Shown here piece by piece: positions 10,335 through 22,117 of a DNA stretch of 64,000 nt. The stretch's first letter is position 1. Each line of letters begins with the position of its first letter. The stretch covers positions 496,001 to 560,000 of the forward strand of contig QEOQ01000141.1 of assembly GCA_010279815.1 (NCBI GenBank). Direction: 5' to 3'. This DNA comes from Brachionus plicatilis. Lineage: Eukaryota > Rotifera > Eurotatoria > Ploima > Brachionidae. The notes beneath the pieces are model-generated. The model was not told the origin of the DNA. It did no database searches and saw only the letters and a program-made list of their open reading frames with translations. A program made the position numbers and the translations under genes.

Positions 10335-13300
10335 TTAACTTTGTCTGCATTCCACATTCTGATGTCCTCCACTTTCTTCGTTATTCCAATCTTTTTTATA
10401 AGAAAATATTAAACTAAATCAAAAAATTCATACACTTTTTCATACTTGAATTTTGTGTAAGATTTAAAAACAAATATTCGAATGGATGCGAGTTCATCTT
10501 AACTTGATTGTTTAAAACTGCAGATTTAACATCAGTTACAACACGGTCTTCTTCATCGGTCAAGGCTTCATCGAAATTGGGAGACCAAAGTCTGATTTCT
10601 GAATCGATCCCACTAGTGGCTATATAGCAAGAATACGGATGGGGCTGAACACAGTTTACAATGGACTCGTCACCATGAAGAACTTTGACAATATTAGTAG
10701 TTTTTTTGTCCCATATAAAAAATGAGCCATCATCTGAACCAGCTGCTATAAAATTCTCTCCAATAAAATTTGCTTCTTTGATATCAGTGGCCACATTACA
10801 ATGACCACAAAATCTTGAACTAAAATCAACTGCATTCATTTTTTTTTGAAAATAAATTTTTTTCAAAATTTTATCATTATTGGCACTCAAACTTTCACTA
10901 AAGTCCGATTCTTCTTCATTTAGTTTTGGTTTTTTAGATAGATCTAAATTTTCCGACTCAGACTCGGACATAGTTGTCCATTCGGTATCACTATTGTCCT
11001 CTTCTTCTGTAGTTTCTTTGTTTTTGGAGCCTTTTAAGGCCTTGTCAATGTCTTTAATTAAATTTTCACAAGCTTGACTTTTTGCATAATCCGGAAATCT
11101 TGTGCTAAAAAATTCAAGACATTCTCTAGCTTCCTGGTGCCATTTTAAGTCATTCAAACATTTGGCTAATCTGAAATGAGATTTTAAATGAGTCTTGTCC
11201 ATTATCAAAGCGGTGTAACAGTCTCGCATTGCTGCGTATACATCTCCGTCCCAATTACGCTTCATTAGAGTAGCTGCCCGATTACCGTAAAGTATTGGAG
11301 AGTTTTCGGCCAAAAGAATCGCTTGATTGTAGTATTCAATAGCCTCGACATAGTTTTGTTCCTCAAAACTAGCATTAGCTTTTAGTTTGAGCGCTTCGGC
11401 CTTTGGTGATAGCTTGAATTTTTTTTTGTTATTGATTTTTTGTGAATCGGAATCTGGAATAGTTTCACTTGAGGAAGATTTGGATTCTGGTAAAATTTCT
11501 ACCAGATCGGATTCGTCGAAAAGGGTCCTGTAGGAATCATACTTGACTGGTTTGCTTGATTCATCAGATAAATTAAAAAGATATAGTTGTTCACCGCCGA
11601 GATTTGCCAATAATTCGGTACCATTCGGATTAAAGGACAAGAAAGTGATAGAAAGAGTTTTCATTCGACGCCGGTACTCATCTATTCGCTTTGGCAAATG
11701 ACCTGGAACATAGTGAGTCAATGGTATTTTGGTTGGATCGATATAGTCCAAAAGTTTATACTCAAACAAAGTCCTTAAAAAATTAATAAGTCAATTTTGT
11801 TTACATTTTAAATTAAAAAAAGTAAATAATATCATAAAATTCAGTTAAAATTAAATAAATATTCAATAGACTTCAAAATTATAATTCTATCAAAATTTTT
11901 TAATATACAATGCATTCAACCTAAAATATTAATAGAAAATAGCTTTTTTAAATTGGGATTTATATTTTAAAAATTTAAATCGGAAAGTGAATAAAAATAT
12001 TTAACTTAAAAAAGATTTAAAAAGTTAAAAAAAACTGAAAATTAATAATTAACCCAAAATATTAATGATAATTATTAAATATTAAATGAATCAAAACTTC
12101 AGTGCAACTTAACTTTTTATTTTCTATTTTTTATCATAAATAAAATTTCTTAAATAATATTTGAAATTAATTCTCACTTAATATAAATTAAAACAAATAA
12201 TTTACTTATTTTTTAAGTACCGTAAACTCGTGACCAATTCTCTTGGAATAATGTCAAAATTAGAGTACATTCTATATGGAACTAATACCATCAAAGACAT
12301 TTATAAAATTTTTTTATTTTTTTTTAGATTATTAGGTAAAATAATCAATAAATGTTTTTATACAGTTTTTTAGGCTATTAGATCGAATTTTTTATTCAAC
12401 TTTACTAATAGAATAAAGACAAAAATTAGAATAAAGGTAAATTTTTAAATTTTTTTAATTTCAAATTTAACTCGACAATTTTTTAAGTTTATTTCAGAAG
12501 AAATTCAAAATTATTCTAAGAATAAAAGCAAACTTTTGCGCTTACTCTTAGATTAAAGTCAGGAGTCAAGGTTTATTTTAAAAAAAAATTTATAAAAAAT
12601 TTTTTTATAACATAGCTTCGATGGTATTCAAAATAAAATGTACTCAAATTTTGACATTATTCCAAGAGAAGTGGTCACGAGTTTACGATATTTTTTAATT
12701 TTTATTTTCTTTAATTATTTTATTATGCAACTTAAAGCCAAAAACTATCTAAAATATTTGCAATCTTCCAATTTTTTTAATTATGTGATAGCTAAATTTA
12801 TAAGTTTTATTCTTGTATCTAATTTTTCTAATATACTTAAAAATATCAATCAAACAAACAAAATTTTCTTGTTTTACAAAAAGTTTGAATTTTTATAAAG
12901 GAAATAAATAATTTTTATTTTAAAGATGCTTTCTTTTTCCAAAAATATTTAAGAATCTCAATATTCTATTCAAATGACACAAAAAAAAAATATCTCTCAG
13001 AATTGTCTGCTCAGCATTTTTTTTATATTTTTCATATTTTTAAAACATTTTTAAAATTACTGTTTTCAAAGCAAATTTTAGACGATTAAAAATTTTAATA
13101 AATTTAACACTCGGCGAGGTTTTAAGACCCATTTATTAAAATTTTAAATCTCTAAAACTTTTGAATGCAATTTTGAACATAATTTTTTATTTTATTATTT
13201 TTATTTTATTTTTTTTTATTTTATTTTTTGGGATGTTCTACAAGAGGTTAGACTTGTCGCAGAAGAACTATACTACTTATATTTTTGTATTTTGAAGGTT

Positions 13301-15414
13301 TCTAGGGAATTCATTTATTAATAAAAATATTACTCATATTTTCGACTCATTCCTTAAAAAATTTGTTTATATATTTTGATTTCTTATAGTCGTACATCTA
13401 ATGTTAGGAAAATAAAATTTAGCATTAATCGTTTTTTTTGCTTTTTCCCTTTTTTTTTGTGTTAAATTGATTTTTTCTTCAGGGTAACAGCTTTTTGATT
13501 GTGAGGGACCAATATATTCTTTATTTAATTCAATGACCACCGAAACTGAAATAATTTAGTAGCAAATAATTAAAAAATAATACATGAACGATTGGTAATT
13601 TTTATTTTTAAGAAATAATTTGGTTATTTTATAGAATTTCTGAAAAAAAAAGCTTATTTTTTATTTTCTGATTATACAAAATATTTTGCATTAATCATGA
13701 TCTTTAAAAGAATTGATAAATATCTGAATCGGCATTATATAAGAGTTTAAAGGCTTCAATTTAGTTCTATCGGCCCGAAAATTACATAATAGTTAAAATA
13801 TAAAAAACAATTAATTCCAAAATTGAAATCATTTTTAAATTGAATAAAAAAAAATAGAAATTATTTTATATTTTAATTGTAATTTTCCAAAAATTTAGCT
13901 ATCCATTTATGACGCTAGCATTCTTAAGATCAGTAAAGTTTAAATTAAGTTTTTTTACTTTTTAATATTTTTAAATGATTTTTTTTTCAAATAAATTTTA
14001 AAGTTTAATTAATTAAGCAAATAATTTTTAGATAATGTTTGAGACACTGGAGACTGAAACCATTATTCTAATTTCATGATTTCGGCACTATGGTTCTCAT
14101 TTTATTCTAGGCTTTTAATATCAAACCTTAACATTAGATAAATTCCAACAAAACGTTGGCATCATGAATCCAATGTCTATGGCACAACGAGAATTATCAT
14201 ACGACTAACATGAGGTCACTCGTAAGTCTCGAAGGCATTTAAAAATCAAAAGCCTAAGTCAAAAATAAATAAATAATTACTTTCGAGTATTCCCTGAGCT
14301 TGATGCACTTTGAGAATCTCTATGACTAATAGAGCGAAGCTCAAGCATCCTTCGGTCATATATTCTAGCAAATGGATCACCTAAACCCACTGCCAGGTAT
14401 TCACTTCTCGCCTGATTAATGGCCAAGCATTTAGCTTCCGAATTTTTGACATCAACAAGACCAGCAGATGAATAGTTTAACAAAATACTGCTCGCTTCGG
14501 CTGGTTTACATCGAATGTCATGTTGTCTAAAATTTAAATAAATAAAATTTAAAAAATTTTAATTTTAGCATAAAAAATTTTACAAAACATGTCCATCTTC
14601 GCCACAACTCCAAAATAAAAATGGCATGTCTTGAGCAGTTTCAATTTGCTTGACTCTATTTTGATGAGAGTGGATTTCATTGATAGTTAAATTTTTGTTC
14701 ACATCATACACATAAATATCTCTGTCGGCAGCAGCACTGGCCATAAATGTGTCATTGGTACCTGGCAGAAACTTAACACCGAAAATATTTCCGCGATGTT
14801 TAGTCTCAATTTTTTGAAGCTGCTTGCGCCTAAAAGGGTCCCATAGAATTATCCTCTGGTCGTCTGAACCACTCGCTAGAATTGTTCCAGCCTGATTCCA
14901 TTCCAAACAGTTCACGCATCCCTCGTGTCCCTAAAAATTAAATTTTAATAAATTGTGCCTCTTTAAGTTTTATTTAAATGATTGTTTGAGACACTGGAGA
15001 CTGAAACCATTATTCTAAAGTCATGATTTCGGCACTATGGTTCTCATGTTGGTGTCGACTGACCCGGCAAGACACTGGCCCTGAATTAATACCAACAAAA
15101 CGTTTGTATTTTTATTCATTGCCTGCTGACGTTTATGATTTTTTCGAAAAGTATCGAAAAAAAACGAGTGTCTCATATTTGGGAACAGTCAAATTGGAAT
15201 AAGAGAAAAAAAATTTTCAAGTACCTTCAGTTCCGAATGGTAGTTCAAGTGCTTGATAAACCACCGTGAAAATACAGTTCTAGAATGGAATTTTTTGAAG
15301 TAATAACTCTGTAAAAATTTAAATTTTTAATATATTTAAAAAAAATCTGTAAATTTGTCTACTCACGTCTAGTTCCCAGTGATGAAGATCTTGAATTAAA
15401 TTTTGATCAAACAT
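10335..15414 (-). CDS. WDTC1: WD40/TPR protein WDTC1 (DCAF9)
   Basis: Probable substrate receptor of the CUL4-DDB1 ubiquitin ligase; the fly orthologue is adipose, a fat-storage regulator (family knowledge). Exons in transcript order: 15414-15367, 15308-15225, 14930-14584, 14526-14281, 11773-10434, 10390-10335, all in phase, 706 residues against 677 in human. N-terminal WD repeats (GHEGCVNCLEW, ASGSDDQRIILWD) are followed by EAKCLAI...GDPFARIYDRRM, then YVPGHLP and FNPNGTELLANLGGEQLYLF. TPRs lie at about 360-465 (LYGNRAATLMKRNWDGD, HLKSHFRLAKCL). An acidic Ser-rich linker leads to C-terminal WD repeats (RFCGHCNVATDIKEANF, GSDDGSFFIWDKKT, LATSGID-like IATSGIDSEIRLW). The small last exon ends GGHQNVECRQS, like the human GQVQCRPS end; without it the reading frame stops at 10414. 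Confidence 0.95.
12218..12690. mobile_element. Foldback/MITE element in WDTC1 intron
   Basis: Inverted arms of about 80 bp. The left arm begins TACCGTAAACTCGTGACCA and the right arm ends with the complement TGGTCACGAGTTTACGATA. Both arms share CTCTTGGAATAATGTCAAAA, GAGTACATT and ATACCATC. The roughly 300 bp between them is AT-rich with no transposase. No clean target duplication is seen in the A/T-rich flanks. Confidence 0.85.
14037..14155 (+). repeat. Dispersed repeat, copy A
   Basis: TGTTTGAGACACTGGAGACT begins a block of about 65 bp that is nearly identical to copy B at 14980. After about 45 divergent bases both copies share CCAACAAAACGTT. No coding potential is seen. Confidence 0.8.
14980..15105 (+). 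repeat. Dispersed repeat, copy B
   Basis: Same orientation as copy A, about 945 bp downstream, inside the WDTC1 intron 14931-15224. It shares GAGACTGAAACCATTATTCT and TTTCGGCACTATGGTTCTCA, and ends at the common CCAACAAAACGTT. Confidence 0.8.
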
Positions 15415-15826
15415 TTTTGTTCAATTTAACATTTTTGAATATACGGGTAAAAAAATTTGACTAAAAAATAATTTATTTTTAGAATTATGAAAAAAATAAA
15501 GTAATTTATTTTTAAAATAAAAGGATTGATGCTAACATTTAACTGAAAAGGTTAGGTAGCAAATATTGTTTCTTTAAGCGCAGCCTTGCGTTTGTGAGAG
15601 GCGTTCCATTCTTCGAGGATTTTTGTTCAAGCATTCGTAAAGTCAGCTTTTTTATTATTTTCAAAAATTTTTCTAATTTTTTTTCCAAAAATCACTAAAT
15701 TATTTTTTAAGTAGCTACAAAACTCGAGGATCCAACGACCCTAACCCTTACTAGGACTAAAGATAACGAATTAATTGTGAAAAATTTTAGTCTTAATTTT
15801 TTTTAGATTAATTTTTTTTTACTTAA
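15415..15826. promoter_or_regulatory. Divergent promoter region WDTC1 / AADAC-like
   Basis: The two start codons point away from each other across 412 bp, so this interval must hold both promoters or 5' leaders. A comparatively G+C-rich island lies at about 15575-15635. On the minus strand it includes a 31-codon ORF (15634-15539, beginning MLEQKSSKNGTPLT) that could be an upstream ORF of WDTC1. No core promoter motif is claimed. Confidence 0.45.
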
Positions 15827-17268
15827 ATGATACTTTTTTCTCGTTTTATGAACAACAGTAAGTCTTGGGCAATTTTTGCCGGATTTTCGCTTATCGCTGC
15901 CTTAGAATTCTCTAGAATTCATGTTCCCTATTGTGTCAAAAACAAATTCAAATATAGATGCAGATATTTGGTAAAACATTTGGTTGCCAAAGCGGCCAGG
16001 CTAGGAAGTGCTTTATATTTAAATTCTGAACCTATTTTGTACAGAAATTTGTTAAAATGCGTCCGTCTCATTCAGAGAATTGATGATAGTTATTTTAAGA
16101 ATATCAATGTAATTTTATATTTTTTTTTTTTATTCAAAAATAATTTTTTTTAATAAAAAGATCATTGATTCTACAGCAAAAAATTGCAAAATACGAATCT
16201 ATTGTCCCAAAAACAGCACTGACGATTTACAGCCGGCAATGTTCTATTACCATGGTGGCGGGTTTTGCTTCAATTCAATAGGTAAGCAAGATATATTTTT
16301 TTTCATTTTTTTTTCATAGAAAAATTTTCTAGATGATTACCATCATATACTTTTACCACTTGCAAGTGAACTGAAAATGATTCTCATTGCTGTCGAGTAC
16401 CCCTTGGCTCCAGAGCATACGTACCCTCTTCCAATTGAAGAAGCATTTTTGGAAACCAATTTTGTGCTGAATAACTTAGAAAAATATGATTTAAACATAG
16501 ATTTAAATCGAATAGTTTTAGCTGGTGACTCTGCAGGTATTATTCTAAATTTAAAAAAAGATTTTTTAATTTTATATTTCATTAGGAGCTAACATAGCCA
16601 CTGTTTTGTCCAGTAAATTTAGGTTCATCAATGAAAATTTACCAAAAATTCAAGTATTGATAAATCCACCGACTCAATATTTTAACATGATGCTGCCAAG
16701 CATGATAAAATACGCCAATATCGAAAGCTTTATGCCAAGAAGTAAAATGATTCTATGGCACTTGGGCATTGGTCATGTAAAAAGCTCTCAAGAAAATTTT
16801 TTGATTAAAAATTTTCATACTCTGTTAATTGATGAACATTTTAGGGAAAAATTAAAAAGCTACATGGATATAAATTTAATACCAGAAGCTTACCGAAATG
16901 GTATTGAGTACTATGACAATTATGATAAGCTAAATGACCTGGTCTATCCAGAAAAAATTGGCAAAGAAGACAAAAATATAGACGAAAATTTTGAAGTCTT
17001 ATTAAAACAGCTGTTTAATATTGATGTATCACCAGGTCTAGCAGATGACGAATTATTGAGAAAGCAGCCTAAGACATTCATGATTATTTCCGAGCAGGAT
17101 ACACGTAAAGATGAAGGCTTAATCTATGCACAGAGACTTTCGAATAATGGAGTTCAAGTTGATATTGCGTATTATGACAATGTGTTTCACACGAGTTTTT
17201 TCTATCCGGAAGAAACAAATCATCCGATGAGAGGAGACATTGTTAATTTTTTAAAAATAAATCTCTAA
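15827..17268 (+). CDS. Arylacetamide deacetylase/NCEH1-like hydrolase
   Basis: A serine hydrolase of the hormone-sensitive lipase family that likely cleaves lipid or drug esters at the ER membrane. Four exons: 15827-16108, 16161-16281, 16333-16536, 16586-17268; 429 residues. The N-terminus has a hydrophobic anchor (WAIFAGFSLIAALEF). Oxyanion-hole motif YYHGGGFCF and nucleophile motif GDSAGAN are intact. The acid lies in SEQDTRKDEGLIYA, the region equivalent to DxxRDDGLMYA in AADAC, and the histidine in VFHTSFF, where HG is usual. PLAPEHTYPLPIEEA is typical of the family. An ATG seven codons in could be the start instead. The AADAC versus NCEH1 subtype cannot be settled by eye, so no symbol is given. 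It is divergent from WDTC1. Confidence 0.9.
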
Positions 17269-18759
17269 ATTTTTCTCAAAAATTTTACGAATTCTAAAGT
17301 TTTAAATTAAAAAATGTAATGTGCCAAATAGTCTAAATATTATTTAAAATTGTTCTTTTTTTTTAAATCTAAGATTACTCAAATTCCGAAAAATCCTTAT
17401 TTTTTAAATTTATTAAAATATCACTGCCAAAAATAAATTTGTCTAGATGATGAAAGCAGACTTAAAATGATAATTCTGATCAAATAAAAATTTTGAAGGT
17501 TATTTTTTATTATTTTTAATAACGTTGTGTCAACAAAATTTATTTTTGGAATGTCAAGTTTTTATTCTAAGTTTTTAAAGCAAAATTTATGATAAAAATT
17601 TTCGTAAATGGAAAATAGGCCTTTAAAATCTTATTTAGTCTCTATGTAAATAGAAATCTTGAATTTTCAATTTTGAATATATAAAAATATTCGAGATTTT
17701 AAAAAATTAATCTAGAATGTTTTTTATCTATTATTCCTACCTCAAAGATAAAACTCCAGGATACAATCAGTTTCATAATTTTCAAAAATTTTTTAATTAT
17801 TGAAAATTCATTAGAATAATGTCTTTTATTTTTCTGGTGTAAAAAAAGAATGAAAACTAATTGAATTCAATTAATTTTAATTACGATTGATTTTTTTCTA
17901 CTGAATTTTTAATAAATGATAAAATTATTTTTAAATAATGGGCTATTAAATTTTCTTAAATTTTAATTGAAAAAAATTTTGTTCTTTATAGAATTAAAAA
18001 AAATACAACCATTTTTACCTTACATAAAATTTTTCGTGGGTCAAATGACAAATATTAAATATTAATGATTATTTATTTGATTTGATTAGAAAAAGATTTT
18101 ATTATAGTTAAATAAATATTTAATAATTGGTTATATAGTTAGAAGAAATGCATGTAAACTTTTATGATTTATATTAAAAAACAGACATAAAAACTTAATT
18201 TTCTTTCCATTATATCTAAATTTTATAAAAAGTTAATATAATGAGAAAAAACAACTTGTTTGTTTGGTCTACTCGTTATTTTTGGTCTCAAATAGTATTT
18301 TTTCTCAATCATGTTAATTATCATGTTTTTAGTTCAAGGTAAAAATTAATTGAATTAAAAAAGATTTTTACCAAAAAGTCTCGCAAATATTTCTAATTTT
18401 TAAAAATATTTTTGTTATTTTTTATTTTTGAAAAATAATTTGATATTTATGTTTTTAACTTTTATGAATTTTTAAGTCTAATTCACCATTTAGCTTTGTA
18501 TTTAACTTAAATTTGACTTTGATAATACATAATTTGACCTTAATTTTAACTATTGATATGAATAAGAATTAATAAAATCGATTAATTATTTTATTTTTAT
18601 AAAATTTTATTGGTCATCAAATTAATAACAATGACCACATAATTATTAATTCTGATCACTTAATATAAGCTTATTCACGAAATGAATTCGTAGGTCACAT
18701 AATGAATTTAATCTTAAAATTTTTTTAAATATTGGACACCTATTTTCTTTGTCACCAAC

Positions 18760-19145
18760 AGAGCAAAATGATATTGGTTACATGTTTCGTGACCAATTAG
18801 TAACAAAACGGGGAGACCCGAGTCTACATACAGTGATTATCAGACTAATTTAAGCTAAAAAAAAGAGTACAAGGAATAGCTTAAAGATATAAGTATTAGA
18901 AATACCAGAGGAAGCTAATCAAATACCGATTGATGAGAAACGAAAGCGAAGAAGAATCATCTAATGATTACATCGAAGCAGTATCTTCAGATTTGTCAGA
19001 ATCGCAAGATTTAGACACAGCCCAGTCTTACTAACCTGAAACACTATCAAATATTGAAATCGTTCAAGAGCTTAACCAAGTACTAGTTCTTTAAATATCA
19101 AAAAAGGTCGTGGAAGATCTTCCACGACCGACCTGCAAAAGTAAA
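18760..19145 (+). pseudogene. Degenerate acidic ORF remnant, probably retroelement
   Basis: An ATG at 18933 opens 33 codons rich in Ser, Glu and Asp (EEESSNDYIEAVSSDLSES). After the stop at 19032 the same frame continues through a second stop. A neighbouring frame reads KKGRGRSS, an AT-hook-like basic motif often seen in transposable-element proteins. A perfect 24-bp palindrome lies at 19106-19129. The transposable-element origin is inferred from this mix and the lack of a gene model. Confidence 0.35.
19106..19129. repeat. Perfect 24-bp palindrome
   Basis: GGTCGTGGAAGA followed directly by its reverse complement TCTTCCACGACC, with no spacer. It is G+C-rich in an AT-rich setting. Confidence 0.95.
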
Positions 19146-20761
19146 TAAAAAAAAAATTCAATTTATTTACCATTTACCATTCATTTAATTTATTTATTAA
19201 GTCTCATAATAGTTTTTTTTTTGAAATTTTTCTTCTTTTATGCTACGAATTATTTCCTTAATAAGTTTGTCACTGGCCTATTAGTGTTTTGCTATACTTA
19301 ATATTTTTGTTTGTTTGTTTTATTATTATTATTTACAAATATATCTATAAATACTCTTTTTTACCAATGGTTGTACTGATGAAAATCTCTTCGTCAATTT
19401 AATTTGATTAATTTTTTGAACATTTTTTATAAAATTGTGCACAATATTACGGATAACATAAAACTGATATTATAACAATTGAGTTAACTAAAACAAATGC
19501 TCTTAGAACAAGCCTAATACTTTTTTTCACCTCTCAAAATGGTCAATTGCTCACCCAATATTTTTTAAAACTATTAAAGATCCAAAAAACTTGCCTTCTC
19601 AGAATGATCCCCTCTAAAGTTCTCCTATCAAAAAATTTTCCAAATTCTATAAATCATTAAATTAAAGCTTAATTACTCTATTCTCTAGTAAACTCAAATT
19701 TAGTCGTATTCTGATTTAATTAACTTTTTTGATTCTGGTAAAAAAAAAGTCGAAAAAAAAACTATAAGGAAAGCTAAATCAAAATTCAATAAAAGGAAAA
19801 AGAACAAAAAAATGAAATAATTTAAGGTCTTGTATTTAAGGATCGACCTTGTTTTTAACTAATTAAATAAAATAATTTTGTCATTTTATTTCTGATTTTT
19901 TTGTCTGTTAAAAAAGAAATTAGTCTGTAAATAAATATTTTTTCAGTACAATAAATTAAAAGCCATTATTATCAATCAATTAATTTTTGATATCATATGT
20001 AATATTTAATTTATTGAAGAAAATTAATTTTTTAGTCTCAAAAATAATATCCTAACTTTCCAGATACATCCTAAAACTGGTGATATGATATTGAAACTAA
20101 AATAAAATAATATGATTTTGTCATAAATGATCCAAAAAGCTACTTTTAAGGCTCTGTGCCTTAAACCCTGATTTTTTTTCCAATTTTTCATTATTTCCAC
20201 AAAATTAAAATTGCTATTAAGGCTTTTCGACCTCGAAATTCTGAAAATGTGGTCAGGCTTTTGACATTTAGATTAGTTTTTGAATTAACGTTAAAGTTAA
20301 CTCAAAAGTTAAGTTTTTTTTGTTAAAAAAATGGTAAAAGTCTGTTCTAAATTTTTTTAATTAAATTTTAGATTAAGGGTTGGTCTACAAGATTTAAATT
20401 GGTCAATATAATTTTTTTTAACTTTTACTAAAAAAAAGTGTCTTTAAATAGAATAAATATGTTTTTACAGTATTTGATGACAATTTTTTAAGATTTGAGG
20501 CAACTTTAAAAATATTTTGAGTTATTAAATATCCATAGGCCTTGTTATACAATGTATTTTTGAGTTGTTTTTCGCAAATATTTGATAAATTAATCAATTT
20601 TAATAATATTTTATTTTCTCTTAATTGATTAATAATAAATTTTTTATTATTTTGATTTTAAAGCAAAATTTAAATTTACATTTGCTTAGTTTAAAAATCT
20701 ATTAGTTTAAATAAAATATTTGAAAAATTTCAAACCTTTCAGCTTTGTAATATTTCCAAAA

Positions 20762-22117
20762 ATGTACAAAAATTTTTTAACCAAACTTCCCATTCGTGTG
20801 ATAGCCGCATCTGTTGGCGGTCTATTGGTTTACCAGAAAGTTGGAGAAATTTCCGAACAGCCACTCTCAGCTGCTGGTCTAAACTATTCTCGCCGATTCT
20901 ACCCAGCCTCATCTGAATACCCCGACTTGACTCGAAATAGAAACATAATGGCCCGCAACTTGACCCAAGATCTTTATGCTCGTCTTCGGGACCGCCGCAC
21001 ACCAAACGGCTTCACTGTTGACAATGCTATACAACCTGGAGTGGACAATAGTGGTACTTATGCATTTACCGGCATTGTGGCTGGAGACGAGGAATCTTAT
21101 GTCGTTTTCAGAGAACTATTTGACAAAGTAATCCTAGAAAAGCATGGATACAAGCCTGACCAAGTTCATCCGACTGACCTGGATGCTTCAAAGATCCAAA
21201 ATGCACAATTGGATCCAGAATATGTTCTTAGCATTCGGCTAAGGGTCATTCGAAACATTAAAGGATACTGCCTTCCATCGTTCTGCACAAGAGGAGAAAG
21301 ACGAGACATAGAGAACATTATTGTCAAAGCATTGTATAGCTTGAAAGATTTGAATGGAACTTACTATGCCCTCAAAGAGTTGAGTCAAGATGAAGAAACA
21401 TCTCTGGCAAATGTAAATTAAAATTTTTATTAAATTTTTTAAATTTATAATTTTAAACTAGAAAGAGATTTATATGAACAGACCGTACCATCCAAATGAT
21501 TTATCAGCAAATTTAGGAAAAGATTGGCCAGATGCTAGAGGAATTTGGCTGAATCATGACCGAACACTGGCTGCTTTTGTGAACAGAAGAGATCATGTAG
21601 TTCTCAGTCTAATGGACAGATCGAGTGATTTGGGAGCTAGCTTTACTAAATTTGTAGATTTTGTCAAAAAGTTTGAGGATCAAGTTGTAGCTCAAAAATG
21701 GAAATTGATGCACAATAAGCACTTAGGCTATGTAACCACTGATCCGAAAAATTTGGGCACCACGCTCAAATTAACAGTCCGAGTCAATTTGCCTAATTTA
21801 TGCCACGATAGTCGACTATCTGCCATCTTGAAAATTTTGAATCTAAGTCAATCTTTTAAATTAATCGGAGATAATTTTGATATTGATGAGCCAGTCGATA
21901 AGGGAGATACAACACATTCTGTTGCTGAAATAAGTAGCAAGATCACTCTTGGTAAATCCGAGGTAAGAATTGAAATAAATTTTTTTCGAGAGTAGTGAAA
22001 ATTTTTCCAAAGGTTGAAATTACTCAAGCATTTATTCAATCTATTAACAAATTGATAGAAGTTGAGAAAATTGTGGCCAATGGTGGACAATTGGACGAAT
22101 TCTTGTACCCAAAATAA
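20762..22117 (+). CDS. Mitochondrial creatine kinase homologue, probable pseudoenzyme
   Basis: Three exons: 20762-21412, 21462-21962, 22013-22117; 418 residues, the length of human mitochondrial creatine kinase (417). The start is the ATG at 20762; the open frame before it has only a TTG. The N-terminus is basic and hydrophobic (KLPIRVIAASVGGLLVY), like a mitochondrial leader. Fold signatures remain: FYPASSEYPDL, GVDN, VAGDEESYVVF, TDLDASKI, GKDWPDARGIW, LGKSEVEI. Catalytic positions do not. The reactive-Cys motif TCPSNLGT reads TTDPKNLGT; the catalytic NEEDH reads NRRDH; LRAGVHIK reads LKLTVRVN; the ATP-loop RGTxG is absent. The SxRxR arginines persist. Open reading through all exons argues for a maintained protein rather than a dead gene. 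Creatine or arginine kinase activity is doubtful; a structural or regulatory role is inference. Confidence 0.92.

Larger units (their letters stand above)
11774..14280 (-). other. 2.5-kb intron of WDTC1
   Basis: Between exons 4 and 5. It contains the foldback element at 12218-12690 and one copy of a 65-bp repeat at 14037-14100. ORFs inside it (for example 12638-12898) overlap the foldback arm and have no recognisable protein features. Confidence 0.85.
17269..20761. other. intergenic with degenerate coding remnant
   Basis: Mostly featureless AT-rich DNA. The only notable part is 18760-19145, a patch of higher complexity listed separately. Confidence 0.5.

Noticed and set aside
12638..12898. 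86-codon plus-strand ORF
   Set aside because: It starts inside the foldback arm, lies in a WDTC1 intron on the opposite strand and is Phe/Lys/Asn-rich with no motif.
20720..20761. Longer N-terminus for the creatine kinase homologue
   Set aside because: The extension would start on TTG; the ATG at 20762 gives the family length and a sensible leader.
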